Origin: Tieghemiomyces parasiticus
Lineage: Eukaryota; Kickxellomycota; Dimargaritomycetes; Dimargaritales; Dimargaritaceae
NCBI GenBank assembly: GCA_027575765.1
Contig: JANBPT010000063.1
Location: 22,936 to 86,935 of the forward strand
Direction: 5' to 3'
Length of the DNA stretch: 64,000 bases
The notes below the pieces were generated by a model, which saw nothing but the letters and a program-made list of their open reading frames with translations, was not told the origin of the DNA and ran no database searches. How positions within the stretch are numbered: position 1 is the stretch's first letter; each line of letters opens with the position of its first letter. Below, piece by piece: positions 1 to 10,921 of this stretch. The translations under genes were made by a program, and so were the position numbers.

Positions 1-739
1 TAGCATGCTTAACAAAGGCTTCCAGGATGTTACCGGCGGCCGAACAGTCGTAAACGAAAATCCCGGGACTGCCCAACCAGATCTGAATGTCCTGCACCGA
101 CACAGGCATGTACTGCGTATAGTTGCTATTGAACACCCAAATATCGCCGTTCTTGGTGGGCATGGGCACCCCGTGGCCGTTGTAGTGGAACAGCACGCGA
201 CTGCCCTTGGCGCTGCGCCGCATGACGATGGTCTGCCGTTTGGTGTCTTCAATGGTGGGATCCATGAGCAATCGGTACTTGAGGTTCTGGTTGAGAAACT
301 CGTATTGTTTCTGCAAGTTCTGGCCAATCCGGCTGAGAGCCTGGTGGGCTGGCTCGGCGAAAGGGTCGATCCAGGCTTCCAACTTGGCGCACACGAGGGG
401 CTTGATGATATCCGGTGGGTCGATACCGATCCGCAGGCAGACCGCCAGGATGGCGCCGTAGGCGGGGGTCTTGTCGGTGAGCCGCCAGTCGAACAGGCGG
501 AAACTGCGGTCCAGCGACACGAACGGGTGGCGGAAGCGACGGGTAGTCAGGTAATTGTCGACATAGGTGGGTTCCTCCATGGGCAGAACCTCGGTATCCT
601 TATTACGGACGGCTGTCGGGGCGCCAATGGGCCGGGGGTCCCAGATGTTGGGCTGGTCCCGGGGCTTTTGCGAGGACTTGGGCCGCCGGGAAGTCGACCC
701 CGGCGGAGTCATGTGGGCGCTCAGAGAGGCCGACGCCAT
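1..739 (-). CDS. KOG1: KOG1/Raptor, TORC1 subunit (5' part, runs off window)
   Basis: The minus strand is open from ATG at 739 to the window edge, about 246 residues with no stop. The frame holds the Raptor N-terminal conserved (RNC, caspase-like) domain. Near residues 100-130 there is a stretch of the form CLRIGIDPPD followed by CAKLEAWIDP, then FHYNGHGVPMPTKNGDIWVF and YDCSAAGNI. These are hallmarks of Kog1/Raptor, including the His (NGHG) and Cys (YDCS) that sit where caspases carry their catalytic dyad. Kog1 is the TORC1 scaffold that presents substrates to Tor kinase at the vacuole surface. The ATG was chosen because the upstream minus sequence shows no similarity and the RNC core begins about 50 residues in. 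The HEAT and WD40 parts would lie outside the window. Confidence 0.93.
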   Translation of the reverse strand, partial: MASASLSAHMTPPGSTSRRPKSSQKPRDQPNIWDPRPIGAPTAVRNKDTEVLPMEEPTYVDNYLTTRRFRHPFVSLDRSFRLFDWRLTDKTPAYGAILAVCLRIGIDPPDIIKPLVCAKLEAWIDPFAEPAHQALSRIGQNLQKQYEFLNQNLKYRLLMDPTIEDTKRQTIVMRRSAKGSRVLFHYNGHGVPMPTKNGDIWVFNSNYTQYMPVSVQDIQIWLGSPGIFVYDCSAAGNILEAFVKHA

Positions 740-2149
740 GGTGTCAGGCAGCAAAGAGTGGAGCTGCAGCGGAGGTGAGGGTAAGGTTAAGGGCGAGCGA
801 TTGGAGGTCGTGCGCGTTAACCACTTAGGAAGGCCGGGTGGAATCGGCTGGTGGTAGTGAGCTGGACGGCGCGGCGGACAGACCACCTATGGCAGCGAAG
901 GGGCTGGAGATTGAAGGACGTCGGTCGGCCCGAGATATCGAATGAGTTTCGACGGGGACGCACCGGTGGTGGCGCGAAACGGGCGCGGCGAAATGTAAAG
1001 GAGTGGGAGATGTCAGTCGACGCTATCGGCGGCCAGCAAACGGTAAATTAGAGCGCTGAAAGGAACGTGTGTTGCGCTCGAATCAGGAACAAGCGATGTG
1101 AAGGGAGTGGTGGTGGTCGTAAAAGGCAGGCGGTCGGTACAGTGAAGGCCTCAATTGGTCCAGGCGGAAGCGGAAGAGAATACAGGCAGGTAGTGAAACG
1201 AGGCCTGTTGGGTATGGCTACCGATGACAAAAGTCGCGGTGATAAAGCGGCGGAATGTGACTAGGGCTAGAGGTGAGAATCTGTGGTGCGGCGGCCCACA
1301 TCCTTCCGGGCCAACTGCTACATTTTCACCGACCTGCCATTCCCCTTGTCCGTCCCTAGGAAACAGGAAAGAGGACTTCGCCATCGGCACCTGCCTTGCC
1401 GTGTCAGGCATCTCCCCACCCTGCCGAGGAGAACGGCAGTTTAAAACCAAAATCCCCTGGCCCCTAACCGAATGGGCTTACCGTGACAGGCGCCAGACAC
1501 GTCCAGACCTTAGGGTAGCCTGTCCGGCCTAGGATTGCCCTTGTGGGAGGGGTAAAACCTTTACTTGTTGGCAGTGGGAGGGGTTTCACTACATCTTAGG
1601 TCTAGGAGAACCGAAATATGATATCAGAGTGCTCGGTTCCAATATTGGCTGTTGGGTGGGGCTCATACCAGAGTTGGTCATGTTGGGCCGGCTACTCCTT
1701 CCTTCCTCCCATAGCTCAGCCACGGTAAACATGACGTCCTATTCCATGTTTGCCCAGTATCCTCGTGCGAAACCGCAATGCAACAACCAGGGGAAGGAAG
1801 AGAATGGTACCCGCAGGCCTACAAGCAATGGTGCAGGCATAGCTTTGGTGCGAAACCCGCCCTAGCCCAAGCGATCCATAGGAATCGATGATGGTACATA
1901 CTGCGTTGGGTCAGGCGGCACTCGCACCACGGCGCTGCTGCATCAATCGCACGATCACGAAAGGTTGCACTCCTTTTCACTGCGCAGTCCCTTTGTAAGC
2001 AATCACTATGTCGCTGACCGCTTATAGGGGTCCTCCCTAGCAAACACGGCGGAGTAACGGCACATGAGTTTATAATAAACAGAAGCGAGAAAATAAAACC
2101 ACCTGAATGCACATACTGGGGGTTAACGACCAGGATATCCGGACGCACT
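740..2149. other. Intergenic region between EGT1 3' end and KOG1 start
   Basis: About 1.4 kb between two minus-strand genes. It should hold the KOG1 promoter (740 to about 1500) and the EGT1 3' UTR (about 1950-2149). Open frames here are short and resemble no family I know. No repeat, tRNA or mobile element was seen. Confidence 0.5.
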
Positions 2150-5100
2150 TTACTCGTTGGCCGGCCGGCATAGGCGGAAGGTGGTAAAAGCATAACCGTA
2201 CCCGGCCTGGTACCAGTTACGGTAGGTTGACCGCTGGGCAAGCCGGGGGTGGGTGGCCCAGGACGCGCCAACGACGACGTAGTGTCGGTCTTCAAAGAAG
2301 TCCGCCGAGTATTCCGGGTATAGCGGCGACGCGCAGAACCGCGCCGGATCGAGCGGAGCGAATAACGTGGAGGTCCACTCCCACCCGTCGGTACGCAGCT
2401 GGGCCCGCGGGGCCCAGTCCCAGGGAGCCAGCGAGGCGGGTAACGAGTCACCGGCGATATCGGCATCGTCGGCCTCGTGGTCCTCGGTCGTGCAGGCCGT
2501 CGGTGTCCAGCTGCGCACGCCGTAGTTAGCACTGTAGGGCGCGGCGGTGTACAAGTAGTTCGACGAGGGCTCGGTGGCATGGGAGTCCCCGCTACCTATG
2601 GCACCCGGACGTTGGTTGGGTCGGATGTATGCGTGAATGGTGTTCAGGGCCTTCTGGTGCTCAGCGTACACGTGACGCATTTCCACTTCAGTAGGCAGAC
2701 GGGCCTCGGGATGCGCAAAGCGGGCGTAGGCCTGCGCCTGGAGCTGGCTCACGTAGACGGGCCAGGTCCACGTCTGAATGAGCGGCAGATCGGCGTAGAC
2801 GGTGCGGACGCGGAATAGCGCGGCCAGGACCTCGGCGGGACTGTCGCCGGCGGGCAGCCGGGTAAGCTGGTCGAGGTCGGCGAATTTCCACGATTTTGGC
2901 ACCAGGCGCTGCAACTCCGGCGTCACGGCGATCTGGTGGTGCAGCGCCGTGGTAGAGCTTGAGGACCAGGCGTCCGCGCCCAAACTGGTTTTCAGTTCGT
3001 GGCGGAGGAGACCGTAGTATTCACCCACGGTCACGGGCCGATCCTGAATTTGGAAGGCCCGGACGGCCACGCCGCGGCGACAGGGTTTCTCATTATCCCA
3101 GCCGAAAATGTGGGCAGGCGAAAGGTCTGTCCGGGTAGTATCTACGGCGTCGGCGTCCCCGTCCAGGCCGTAATCAACCTGTGGAGACTCCCCGTCGGAC
3201 GAGGCCGAGAAGTCCAGCCAGCGCGCGGGAGAAATGCCACCGTTGGGACGGTCCGGGGCGAAGGCCGGGCTAGCCGCCAGCGGCATCAGCCGGTTGGGTG
3301 TGACCCGTTCGGGCAACTGCACAACCATATGAAGGAGGGTCTCAGTGTGCATGGCGTAATGTTCATACCCCATCCACAAACTCCGGGCCACCAGGCCGGG
3401 GATGGCCAACGATTTTGATATGCCAGTAGGTGCCGTCCCGACTTCCAACGACGGATCGGCGGGCACCCCGTAGCGGTCGAGGACCTCACGGATGCGCTGG
3501 CGCACCTCCTCATCGTAATCTAAAAGAGACTCAACAGCCGGCCATTCCGTAGGCAGGGGCGAGTGTGCGTGGCACTGGTTCGGGTTTTGGATGTCGGGAT
3601 CTATGCCACGTTCGAAATACCGGGTGAACTCCGCGTCCCGAACCGGACTGACCCCCAAGGCCCGCGCCAGGCGGAGGTCAACAAAGGCCGGAATATGGCC
3701 GAGGTAAAACACGAACGGTAGACGGAGAGGGATGGGCTGGGCGTCAAGGTGCTCGCGAGGGACCATACGGCGGACCGCCGTGTCCCAGTAGGCCCACATA
3801 GCCTCCCATTCCGCTCGCGTGGGTACCGCATGGTGGGCGACCGGACGGGCCACGGTGGCTAAGGGTCCAGCGGCGGGTGTCCACGGTTCCTCAGCCGTAT
3901 TGAGATAGGCCGCGGTCAGCGGAGCGTAGCGCGGAAAAAAGAAGGCAGGCCGGTCCATCAAAAACATGTTGTAGTTGCGTTGCGTACTCGTCCACACCTG
4001 GCGCATATTGAGGCGGGCGCCGTGGGCCAGACCGTGGATGGTCTCGGCGCTCAGCTTTGTCGAGTACTCGACATGAATGCGCTCGCCCGCCCGCAGGAAA
4101 ATACGGTGTTCGCGCCGGGACAACGGGTACGCTTCGTCGTGGCCGGCGGTGGATGGACTGCGGGCCGAGGCCACAGCACCCGGCGGACGATAGGTCAAAG
4201 TGATATCGTGTTTGGCCCGCACGTAGGTCTCGACGCGCTGCAACTTGCTATTATACCAGCTATCGTAACTGAAGTCGTCGCGGTTAAACAGCCGTTGGTT
4301 GGTGAGGTGGTTTACGTGGGTGAGGATGTTGAGAATAAAGTCCTCGGTGTATCCCTGGGCGTCATGGTAGGCGCGGTGGACCATCTCCGGTGGATTGGGT
4401 TTGTCAGCGGCCACCAAAAACCGATCGCCCGGGTTGAGTTCACGCTGAAGGCGCTGGAAAAAGGCGGCAGCCTCCTCCACCACGCTATTACCTACTGACG
4501 ACCCTAGCCACATGATCACCTTGGGCTGGGAGTTCGGGAAGGTGCGTAGGTACCCCAGGGCATCTTCGTAAGTGCCCCACAGGCCAGCTAGGCGGACGTG
4601 ACGGAAGGGTCCGATATGCAGCAGGGAATCGGCCAGGGCGGTGTAGTCCACGTCCAGAGCGTAGTAGGTGAGCGGTACACCACGGCGATCAAATGCCTCG
4701 AGCAGAACCCGTGTCTTACGCAGGGATCCGGCCCCGAGCTCGATCAACACGGCGGCACCCTGGCATGCCGCGACGATATCGTCGCCCTGGTGGGTCAGGA
4801 TATCTACTTCGGCGGCCATGAGATAATAGTCGTCCGTCTCGAGGATCCGGTCGTATAGTTCCAGACCGTAGGTATCGTAAAGGGTCACGGTGGGCAGTTT
4901 ACGGACTGGTTGCGGGTCGGCCTCACACGACGGGTCATCCGGATTGTATCCCGGTACGATGGTCGGGTGGAGCAAGCCGTGCAGCAGGGACTCGGTTTGG
5001 TCCCGAGGACTGGCCTGGCGTCGACGGCGGATATCCACAATCTCAATGGGGTGACTGTGTTCGACCGCCGGCGGCGTATCGTTAGAGTCGATTGACACAT

Positions 5101-5170
5101 CCAAGTGGGAGAAGTTCTTCACCAGGTTGACTTCCTGGTCGCACGGGACGGAGGCGTCAGTGGCAATCAT
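2150..5170 (-). CDS. EGT1: Ergothioneine biosynthesis protein Egt1 (EgtD-EgtB fusion)
   Basis: Intronless, 1006 residues from ATG 5170. The N-terminal EgtD part (about residues 60-400) makes hercynine by SAM-dependent trimethylation of histidine and carries the SAM-binding stretch LIELGAGSLRKTRVLLEAF. A DinB-like part follows with an H-x3-H-x-E iron motif (EHYAMHTE, near residue 604). The C-terminal formylglycine-generating-enzyme-like sulfoxide synthase part (about 700-1006) shows RPVTVGEYYGLL, WEWTST and ATHPRLAQRSTYRNWYQAGY. Together the enzyme joins cysteine to hercynine on the way to ergothioneine, a thiol antioxidant, in the cytosol. The frame stays open to an upstream ATG at 5335, but that leader (many Leu/Pro/Val) is unlike Egt1 and lies only about 10 bp from a TATA-like element, so 5170 is preferred. 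Somewhat longer than typical fungal Egt1 (about 770-880 residues). Confidence 0.95.
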   Translation of the reverse strand: MIATDASVPCDQEVNLVKNFSHLDVSIDSNDTPPAVEHSHPIEIVDIRRRRQASPRDQTESLLHGLLHPTIVPGYNPDDPSCEADPQPVRKLPTVTLYDTYGLELYDRILETDDYYLMAAEVDILTHQGDDIVAACQGAAVLIELGAGSLRKTRVLLEAFDRRGVPLTYYALDVDYTALADSLLHIGPFRHVRLAGLWGTYEDALGYLRTFPNSQPKVIMWLGSSVGNSVVEEAAAFFQRLQRELNPGDRFLVAADKPNPPEMVHRAYHDAQGYTEDFILNILTHVNHLTNQRLFNRDDFSYDSWYNSKLQRVETYVRAKHDITLTYRPPGAVASARSPSTAGHDEAYPLSRREHRIFLRAGERIHVEYSTKLSAETIHGLAHGARLNMRQVWTSTQRNYNMFLMDRPAFFFPRYAPLTAAYLNTAEEPWTPAAGPLATVARPVAHHAVPTRAEWEAMWAYWDTAVRRMVPREHLDAQPIPLRLPFVFYLGHIPAFVDLRLARALGVSPVRDAEFTRYFERGIDPDIQNPNQCHAHSPLPTEWPAVESLLDYDEEVRQRIREVLDRYGVPADPSLEVGTAPTGISKSLAIPGLVARSLWMGYEHYAMHTETLLHMVVQLPERVTPNRLMPLAASPAFAPDRPNGGISPARWLDFSASSDGESPQVDYGLDGDADAVDTTRTDLSPAHIFGWDNEKPCRRGVAVRAFQIQDRPVTVGEYYGLLRHELKTSLGADAWSSSSTTALHHQIAVTPELQRLVPKSWKFADLDQLTRLPAGDSPAEVLAALFRVRTVYADLPLIQTWTWPVYVSQLQAQAYARFAHPEARLPTEVEMRHVYAEHQKALNTIHAYIRPNQRPGAIGSGDSHATEPSSNYLYTAAPYSANYGVRSWTPTACTTEDHEADDADIAGDSLPASLAPWDWAPRAQLRTDGWEWTSTLFAPLDPARFCASPLYPEYSADFFEDRHYVVVGASWATHPRLAQRSTYRNWYQAGYGYAFTTFRLCRPANE

Positions 5171-5341
5171 CGTGGTAAACGTGAAGGGGTCGAGTGCTGC
5201 GACTCTGGAAGGCAAAAATGGTGGTATAGGCGGTAGTAATAGGCAGACAACAGGAGCAGAGGTAAAGACACGGTGAAATAAGAAAAGGCTGGATCGATTG
5301 TATGAGCAGAACAAGACGGTGGTTCGGTCTGTCATCGCGGG

Positions 5342-5348
5342 TATTTAA
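5342..5348 (-). promoter_or_regulatory. TATA-like element upstream of EGT1
   Basis: The minus strand reads TTAAATA here, 172 bp upstream of the chosen EGT1 ATG (5170). Initiation about 30 bp downstream would fall inside the open upstream frame and past the ATG at 5335, which supports the internal start. Position and sequence only. Confidence 0.35.
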
Positions 5349-6772
5349 GTAGGATGTCGGCCTGACGTGTGCAAGGCCCATGGGAGTCATGCAGGGTACC
5401 TGTTGGCCCGATGGGAGAATGCTGGAAGGCGGGAGAGGTTACTCAAGGAGAAGGTGACGGAGACATACCGGACCGGCAAGTTTACGCCGGCCGACCAATT
5501 ATACTATATTGGCCACTGCAGCTACTCTGCGATACCACTTCGGCTCTGTATCCGTCCTTGGAAGGGGGGAGTGGCGGCTACGCGGTGCCTTTACCTTGAT
5601 GTCTCCTTTAGTCTACTCGAAAGAACACAGCCTGCACCGTCCGGCTTCAAAAGTGATATCTGGCGGGAATCCATCCCATCGTAGGTTACACCCGGTAGCG
5701 GAATCAACCTCCGACCGGCGACTCAGGCCAGATGTGCGTGCGTTTTCCAACGTCCCCCATCGGAGTAATTTACTTCGTTAGTGACGAGGGAACTTCTGGA
5801 CGGTAACGGACGCGGAAGGGAGGATTAGGAGGTGTGATTAATCCTGTGACGTCTGGGAAAGGATAGTGTGAGTAAGTGTGGGGTAGCAGCCAAGGGGGGG
5901 CTACGAAACTTTCAGGATAGATGAATACGGGAAGGAGCAGAGCACAAACGGTAGCACGTTCTTCATCCACGGCAGGCTGCTTCTCTGCCGTAGGTGCCTG
6001 CAGGCAAATGACCTGATCAGACTCGTATGGGGGGGGGTTGAACGGTGGCGAGGTCATGAGAAATCTGCTGTCACGACGGTCGTTCAAAGGGGCAGCCCTC
6101 ATGCCCTAAGTAATACCCCGTGATGAAAGTATTTGGCAGGTAATCTAATACCATACATACGCACATACACGCCACCCCCACGACCATCAAGATGTTTGAC
6201 ACCGAACGGATTAGGCGGAGGGCGGAATAGCATGCAGAAGGCACCCGTGGTGGCGCAAGGGTGTACCTCCTCGACGATGCCATCCATTCATCGCTATCAC
6301 GAGGATGCAGCGCCGTGTTGGCCCTCCTTCGATTGGCACGCCTCGCCACCCACGGTCTCCAGATGGGCAAGTGGGCTGCTTAGCGTCTAGTTCACGATGG
6401 TCAAAAGTGGTATACTGCTGCCGAGGTCCGAAGGGTGTGAAGCGTCACACGACGCCGTGTCCACCCCTCCTCCCGCACAAATTCAGCACTCGGTAGCGAT
6501 CCGTTCGGTAAGCTCGGAGAACCGAGCTATCTAGATATGGCGAGCAAGGGACCCTTGGTAGGTCGACTCGGGATAGCCATCCCATTTCAAAGTCTCCGTA
6601 GAGGATGGTACGGTGCAGCTCAGTGAATACGGACCTTTGGTCAGAAGTTGACACTCAGACGAACATTTTATACATGAGATGGGAGGATTATAGTTAGCGA
6701 TCAGAAGACATCGGACGTCAGTCCGCATAGGATACAAGTAGCTGGCACGTGAGATACTGGGTGAAACCACTT
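5349..6772. other. Intergenic region between NSE4 3' end and EGT1 promoter
   Basis: About 1.4 kb with only short frames. A minus frame at 5770-6102 starts with a proline-rich segment but matches nothing I recognise. A G run of about nine occurs near 6028-6038. It presumably holds the EGT1 promoter and the NSE4 3' UTR. Confidence 0.45.
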
Positions 6773-8685
6773 TCATCCGTACCACTTGCCCGTGCCGTTG
6801 TTGATGGTCTGCGATCGGGTGGGGATTACAGCCTTGCGCACGTCGTAGACTTTGATGAGCTCCTGCGTTGGTAATTGACGGTCAGAGATAGGGAGGATTG
6901 TGAAACGGCAGTTGGGGGTTAGATCAACTTCCAGTTGTTCTCTCCAGGTTAATCTACCCCCTCCCACCTTGCTCTAGCTCTCGCACAAGCCCAGGTTTAC
7001 CTTCCAAGTTAGTAGGTCAAGTTCCATGACCAATTGCTTCTTGACCAGACCGTGCGAGTAGTCTTCGTGCGTGGGCGGCATGCAGGTTTCTGACGGGTGG
7101 TACGCAAGGTGGTGACAAGCGGAATGGACAGTTATGGTTAGAGTGGGTGAGGCAAAATAAGAGGGCGAAAGGAAGGGGAGGGGGCAGTCGAGATCCACAT
7201 TGGGAGTTACTTCACCTGCACAAGAAACTTACCAATCATGGGCTGGCCGCTTTCGTCATCAATGAAGGCCTTGCCATCGCGGATCAGAAACGATAGGTAA
7301 AAGAAGTTCTCGACGGTCTGGGAGAACGAGTCCGGGTTGACGATGAACTCGAACAGGTTAATGGGCCCCACCCGCTCCAGGATCTCGAATATGGTCCGGA
7401 CGTTCTGCGTCGTCTCGTTTTCTTGTTTTTCAATGTCCTCCTCGTGGAGCTGAGGAGAGAGAACGGTATCGGAGGGCAAGGGTGGCAAATCGAGGCAGGT
7501 AACAGGCGCTCATCAGTTGACTAAGTCGCAGTTTCGTCGGTTATCATTGAAACCAAGCACCTACAATCTTATATCCTATGGAATTTGTCCATTAGCAGCC
7601 AAAAGAAAAGGGGGAGGAGGGAGGGAGGGATTTACCTGCTGGGGCTTGACGAGGTCTTCGGCATTCCGGGCATTCCGGTTTTGGCGTCGATTATTGTGTT
7701 GAACCACTTTACGCTCGGTAAGTAGCGGGCCGAACCTAGCAAGTCACAGACACAGGATTGAGACGGGTCATTACAGCTATGTCAGTCAGTCATCCAGGCA
7801 AGCCACATCAAAACCGTGGTGCTCTGCCGCCAAAGCTTATGGATTTGATCTGCTTACATGAAGTCGGCCGTCGGAGCCCGCAGAGTGTAATTGGAGGCTA
7901 AGGCGCCTAGGCGAGACCAGTATGTATCACCTATATCGTCACTGTTGATCCGCTCGTACCCGGGTAGTTCCCGCGAGCCAGCCACAATACCCTGGATTTT
8001 GCCAAAGAAGGCGTCCACATCGAAAGCGTCGTGTTCGATCCGCATTTTTTTGGCTTTCTGAGCACCAATATCAGCGGAGAGGATGAGTAGACGCGCATCG
8101 AGAGTGGCTTCGTAGGTATTTTTGACTGTTATGGAGATGAAGAGGAGGTGGTGGGATTCGAGAGAAGATGGCGGGGTGGAAAGAGGGTACAGACATTAAT
8201 GGGGCTGACGAATGTCCTGTAACCAGGCCGTGCTGACCGTTTCGGTTGACTTGCGCAACGGTCCGGAGACGTGGTCAGGTGTGGAGCAAACTACATGGTA
8301 CCTACCTTTATTGTACAGCTGGTTAGCTGACTGGACGCTCTCGACAAGACCGGCTGCGTCCGACTCTAGTAGCTCTGCACGTCCCTCTGTGAAGGTAATG
8401 ACGATGGCGTATCAAAGGGAGTATTAATAACGTGGTGCGATGCAGCTCGCAGGCTTATTGGACTGTCGAGATGGTCAAAAAGGGCATGGCCGACACGGAA
8501 TGCACCTTGAAGAATGGGCCCCGTATAGCCCACTTACCCTCGGTCTTCTGGATAAGTTGACGGTACTCCCGACGGAGCCACCGCTTCTCTTGAACGTCCT
8601 GATTGGGGTCAAACACCTGAGGATCGGCAATGGTGTCTAGTTGGCTCTGAATAGCCTCCCGCTGGGAGGGCTTAGAGGTAGTCAT
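6773..8685 (-). CDS. NSE4: Nse4, kleisin subunit of the SMC5/6 complex (7 exons)
   Basis: Assembled by eye as complement(6773..6862, 7001..7089, 7233..7449, 7636..7735, 7858..8125, 8306..8386, 8538..8685). All six introns are GT-AG with consistent phase, giving 330 residues. The N-terminal part has the Nse4 signature RREYRQLIQKTE. The middle has the typical DARLLILSADIGAQKAKKM and LRAPTADFMFGPL. The C-terminal winged-helix region has PINLFEFIVNPDSFSQTVEN and FFYLSFLIRDGKA. The end reads MELDLLTWKELIKVYDVRKA. Nse4 bridges the Smc5 and Smc6 heads with Nse1 and Nse3 in DNA repair and replication-fork maintenance. Introns are 122-186 nt. Exon 6 could read through its donor into a nearby stop (about 6974), but the last exon restores the conserved TWKELIKVY ending, so splicing is preferred. 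Confidence 0.93.
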
Positions 8686-9833
8686 GGTCAGTTGTGGGCA
8701 CGGGAAGAAGTCGTGTGTATCATGTACAGAATGGAAGGGCGGATGGTAATGGTGAATGCAGTAAGGTAGGATGCGAAACGAGGATTTGGGAAGGCTGAAG
8801 GAGATACCAGTAGACGAGAAGTCGGAGGAGACGCGGTGCAAGGTAAAGTTGGGAGCCTAAGTGTTCGGTCGGCGCGTTCTACAATGTGGTGAAGGAGTTT
8901 GAATGTCACTGGGAAAAGTAAACAAGTCTTGTTTGACTTACACATGGCGATAATGTGTACTGATTTTTCAGCAGTTCAACGGGCGACTCCTACTCCACAA
9001 GGAATTATCACCTTGGACCGTCCAACTCGTAAAGTTATACCAACGAATATGAGGAATGAAGTCCACCGTAGTCTAGCCTAATCAGTTGTCTTGGGTTTCC
9101 AGCTATCTACCTTAAGATATGTAGTCCGAATCCAAGTTAAACAGCAGTAAGTGGCATTTTTCACTTTTATTACAGGGGTGAAATCAATGACATTAACCTA
9201 GTGTTACGACTCGATGGCCCGCCACGCCGACCGAGCAGACAAGGGGGGAAACGTGATCGTGAATGACTAGGGGAATGGAGGACGACATGTGGACCGATGG
9301 TATTAGGTAAAAGTTGAATAAAAAACACATAGATGCAAAGGCCATACATAATGGAGGTAAGCAGCACTGGGGAATGAATTGAAGAGAAAGTCAGATGTTG
9401 AGTGCAAGGATCATGACAAGGCAGAAGGGGAAGCCATGCTTAGAGATGCGGCTTGAAGTCAAAGCGACGTCACGAATGGCAGTCCGAGGGTTACCGTGAT
9501 GGATGATCCCGTTTGTGAAAGTTGACCGAAAAGTTCGCCGCTGGTTTGTTCATCCGCACCGAAGAGGTAGAGGAAGCAAAATGAAGTCCAGCAGATACAT
9601 CCTCCCACCATTCGTAAAGGGTCAGAGAAACATTACGATTAAATTCCGAAAGAACGGCATGAATAAGGGAAGAAAAAATAAAATCAGGGGCACACCCTTG
9701 GGACAAACCATACCAACTCAAACTGGTTGATTACCAGTACCGTAATTTCACATTCCAATGGGGGTGAACGTCAATAAAAGGGGAGCCGGGCAATTATCCG
9801 ATCCGAGTAACAAGTCAGCCATACGGCCGATGA
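8686..9833. other. Intergenic region upstream of NSE4
   Basis: About 1.15 kb holding the NSE4 promoter on the right of that gene and the 3' flank of the GPI-protein gene. Somewhat AT-richer around 9080-9370 and 9620-9690. No protein family or repeat recognised. Confidence 0.45.
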
Positions 9834-10682
9834 TTACAGCATGCGGTTCAAGGCGAAGGAAGCACCCAGGGCGGCAACCAGGCCGGTCATGGTGAAAGAG
9901 GCACCGATGCCAGCGGCGCTTTCCTCATCGGGAGTACCGGTAGGCACAACACTGTTGGTGGCCCGGGACGCGGAGGAGGTGACGGCCGACTTGCTAGCGG
10001 AAGCGGAAGCGGAAGCCGACTTGGATGTGATGGCAGACGTAGCCGAGCTGCTAGCCGTCTTCGCCGATCCGGTGCTGGTCTTGGCGGAGACGGAGGCAGA
10101 AGCAGAGGCGGTAGCTGTGGCAGTAGCAGTGGCGGTGGCCACGCTGGTCTTCTCAGTCTCAGAATCGCCGGTCTCAATAGCCGACTCAGACTCAACAGCG
10201 GAGGCACCCTCGGAGGTGGCGATAGCACGGCCTGGGACGGTACCACCGTTGGCAAGGGCAGCGGCGGCGGCCTTGGCTTCAGCACCGGTACCGAGCGGAG
10301 TCCAGTTGCTGCTTCCGTCGACGGAGGAACGGGTAGACCAGTTGTTGATCGGGCCCGACTCGAACTGCAAGAAGTAAGCGCCGGCGGGCACGTTGGACGG
10401 GACGGTGAAAGTGAAGCTCTTCTTGTCAATGCTGGCGTTGGTGACAACCTGGGCGATATCCTGTTGGTCGCTGTCATTGCCGGTCTTAAGCATGACGCTG
10501 TAGGTGGCGGCAGGCTCACCACCATCCGCAGTGTCTGGTTTAGCGATCCAGTTGACAGTAACCTTCTCGCCAGACTTCCACGTCGACGAGTTGTCGATGC
10601 TCGTGGTATAGAAGTAGGCCTGGGAGACCGAAGTCAAGGCGGCGAAGGCAATGGCCAAGGAGCTGATGGTGTAGGACTTCAT
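9834..10682 (-). CDS. Kre9/Knh-like GPI-anchored cell-wall protein
   Basis: 282 residues, intronless. Residues 1-22 form a signal peptide (MKSYTISSLAIAFAALTSVS then Q-A). Residues about 23-125 form an Ig-like Kre9/Knh (Ser-Thr-rich GPI-anchored) domain with STWKSGEKVTVNWIAKP near the start and PAGAYFLQFESGP near the end. About residues 155-255 are Ser/Ala/Thr-rich low complexity, a likely O-mannosylated stalk. The C-terminus is hydrophobic (FTMTGLVAALGASFALNRML) after a small-residue stretch, as expected for GPI attachment. Proteins of this kind sit at the cell surface; Kre9 and Knh1 are involved in beta-1,6-glucan assembly, but fungal relatives are numerous and mostly uncharacterised, so no gene symbol is given. 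The biased Ser/Ala codons create a long opposite-strand open frame (9841-10377) that I regard as an artefact. Confidence 0.88.
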   Translation of the reverse strand: MKSYTISSLAIAFAALTSVSQAYFYTTSIDNSSTWKSGEKVTVNWIAKPDTADGGEPAATYSVMLKTGNDSDQQDIAQVVTNASIDKKSFTFTVPSNVPAGAYFLQFESGPINNWSTRSSVDGSSNWTPLGTGAEAKAAAAALANGGTVPGRAIATSEGASAVESESAIETGDSETEKTSVATATATATATASASASVSAKTSTGSAKTASSSATSAITSKSASASASASKSAVTSSASRATNSVVPTGTPDEESAAGIGASFTMTGLVAALGASFALNRML

Positions 10683-10913
10683 AGTGAAGAGAAAATTATG
10701 AAGTGGTAAGGGAAACTAGATATAAATGCTTTGGGCTGAGACGGTATGCAAGTTAACAGCGGGAGGAAATGTCGGAGAAAGTGGTGGAGTGAACAGGTGT
10801 GGTGGGCTGCAGGGTCATTAAAGAAGGGCTTTGATAAGAGAATAGTAAAAGTAAAATAAAAGTGGTAGGTGGTGAGAAAGAAAACGCCGGCGGGCTGGCG
10901 GCAGACCGGATGG

Positions 10914-10921
10914 TTTATATA
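10914..10921 (-). promoter_or_regulatory. TATA box of the Kre9-like gene
   Basis: The minus strand reads TATATAAA at this position, a canonical TATA box, 232 bp upstream of the ATG at 10682. It implies a 5' UTR of about 200 nt. A weaker ATTTATA at 10721-10727 lies too near the ATG to be the main element. A consensus TATA box fits an inducible or abundant wall-protein gene. Confidence 0.5.

Noticed and set aside
6974..7000. NSE4 ending by read-through after exon 6
   Set aside because: It would replace the conserved ELIKVYDVRKAVIP tail with nine unrelated residues; a good donor and acceptor restore the family C-terminus.
9841..10377. 178-residue plus-strand frame rich in Ala, Glu and Val
   Set aside because: It is the mirror of the Ser/Ala/Thr-rich part of the Kre9-like gene and arises from its codon bias; it has no features of its own.
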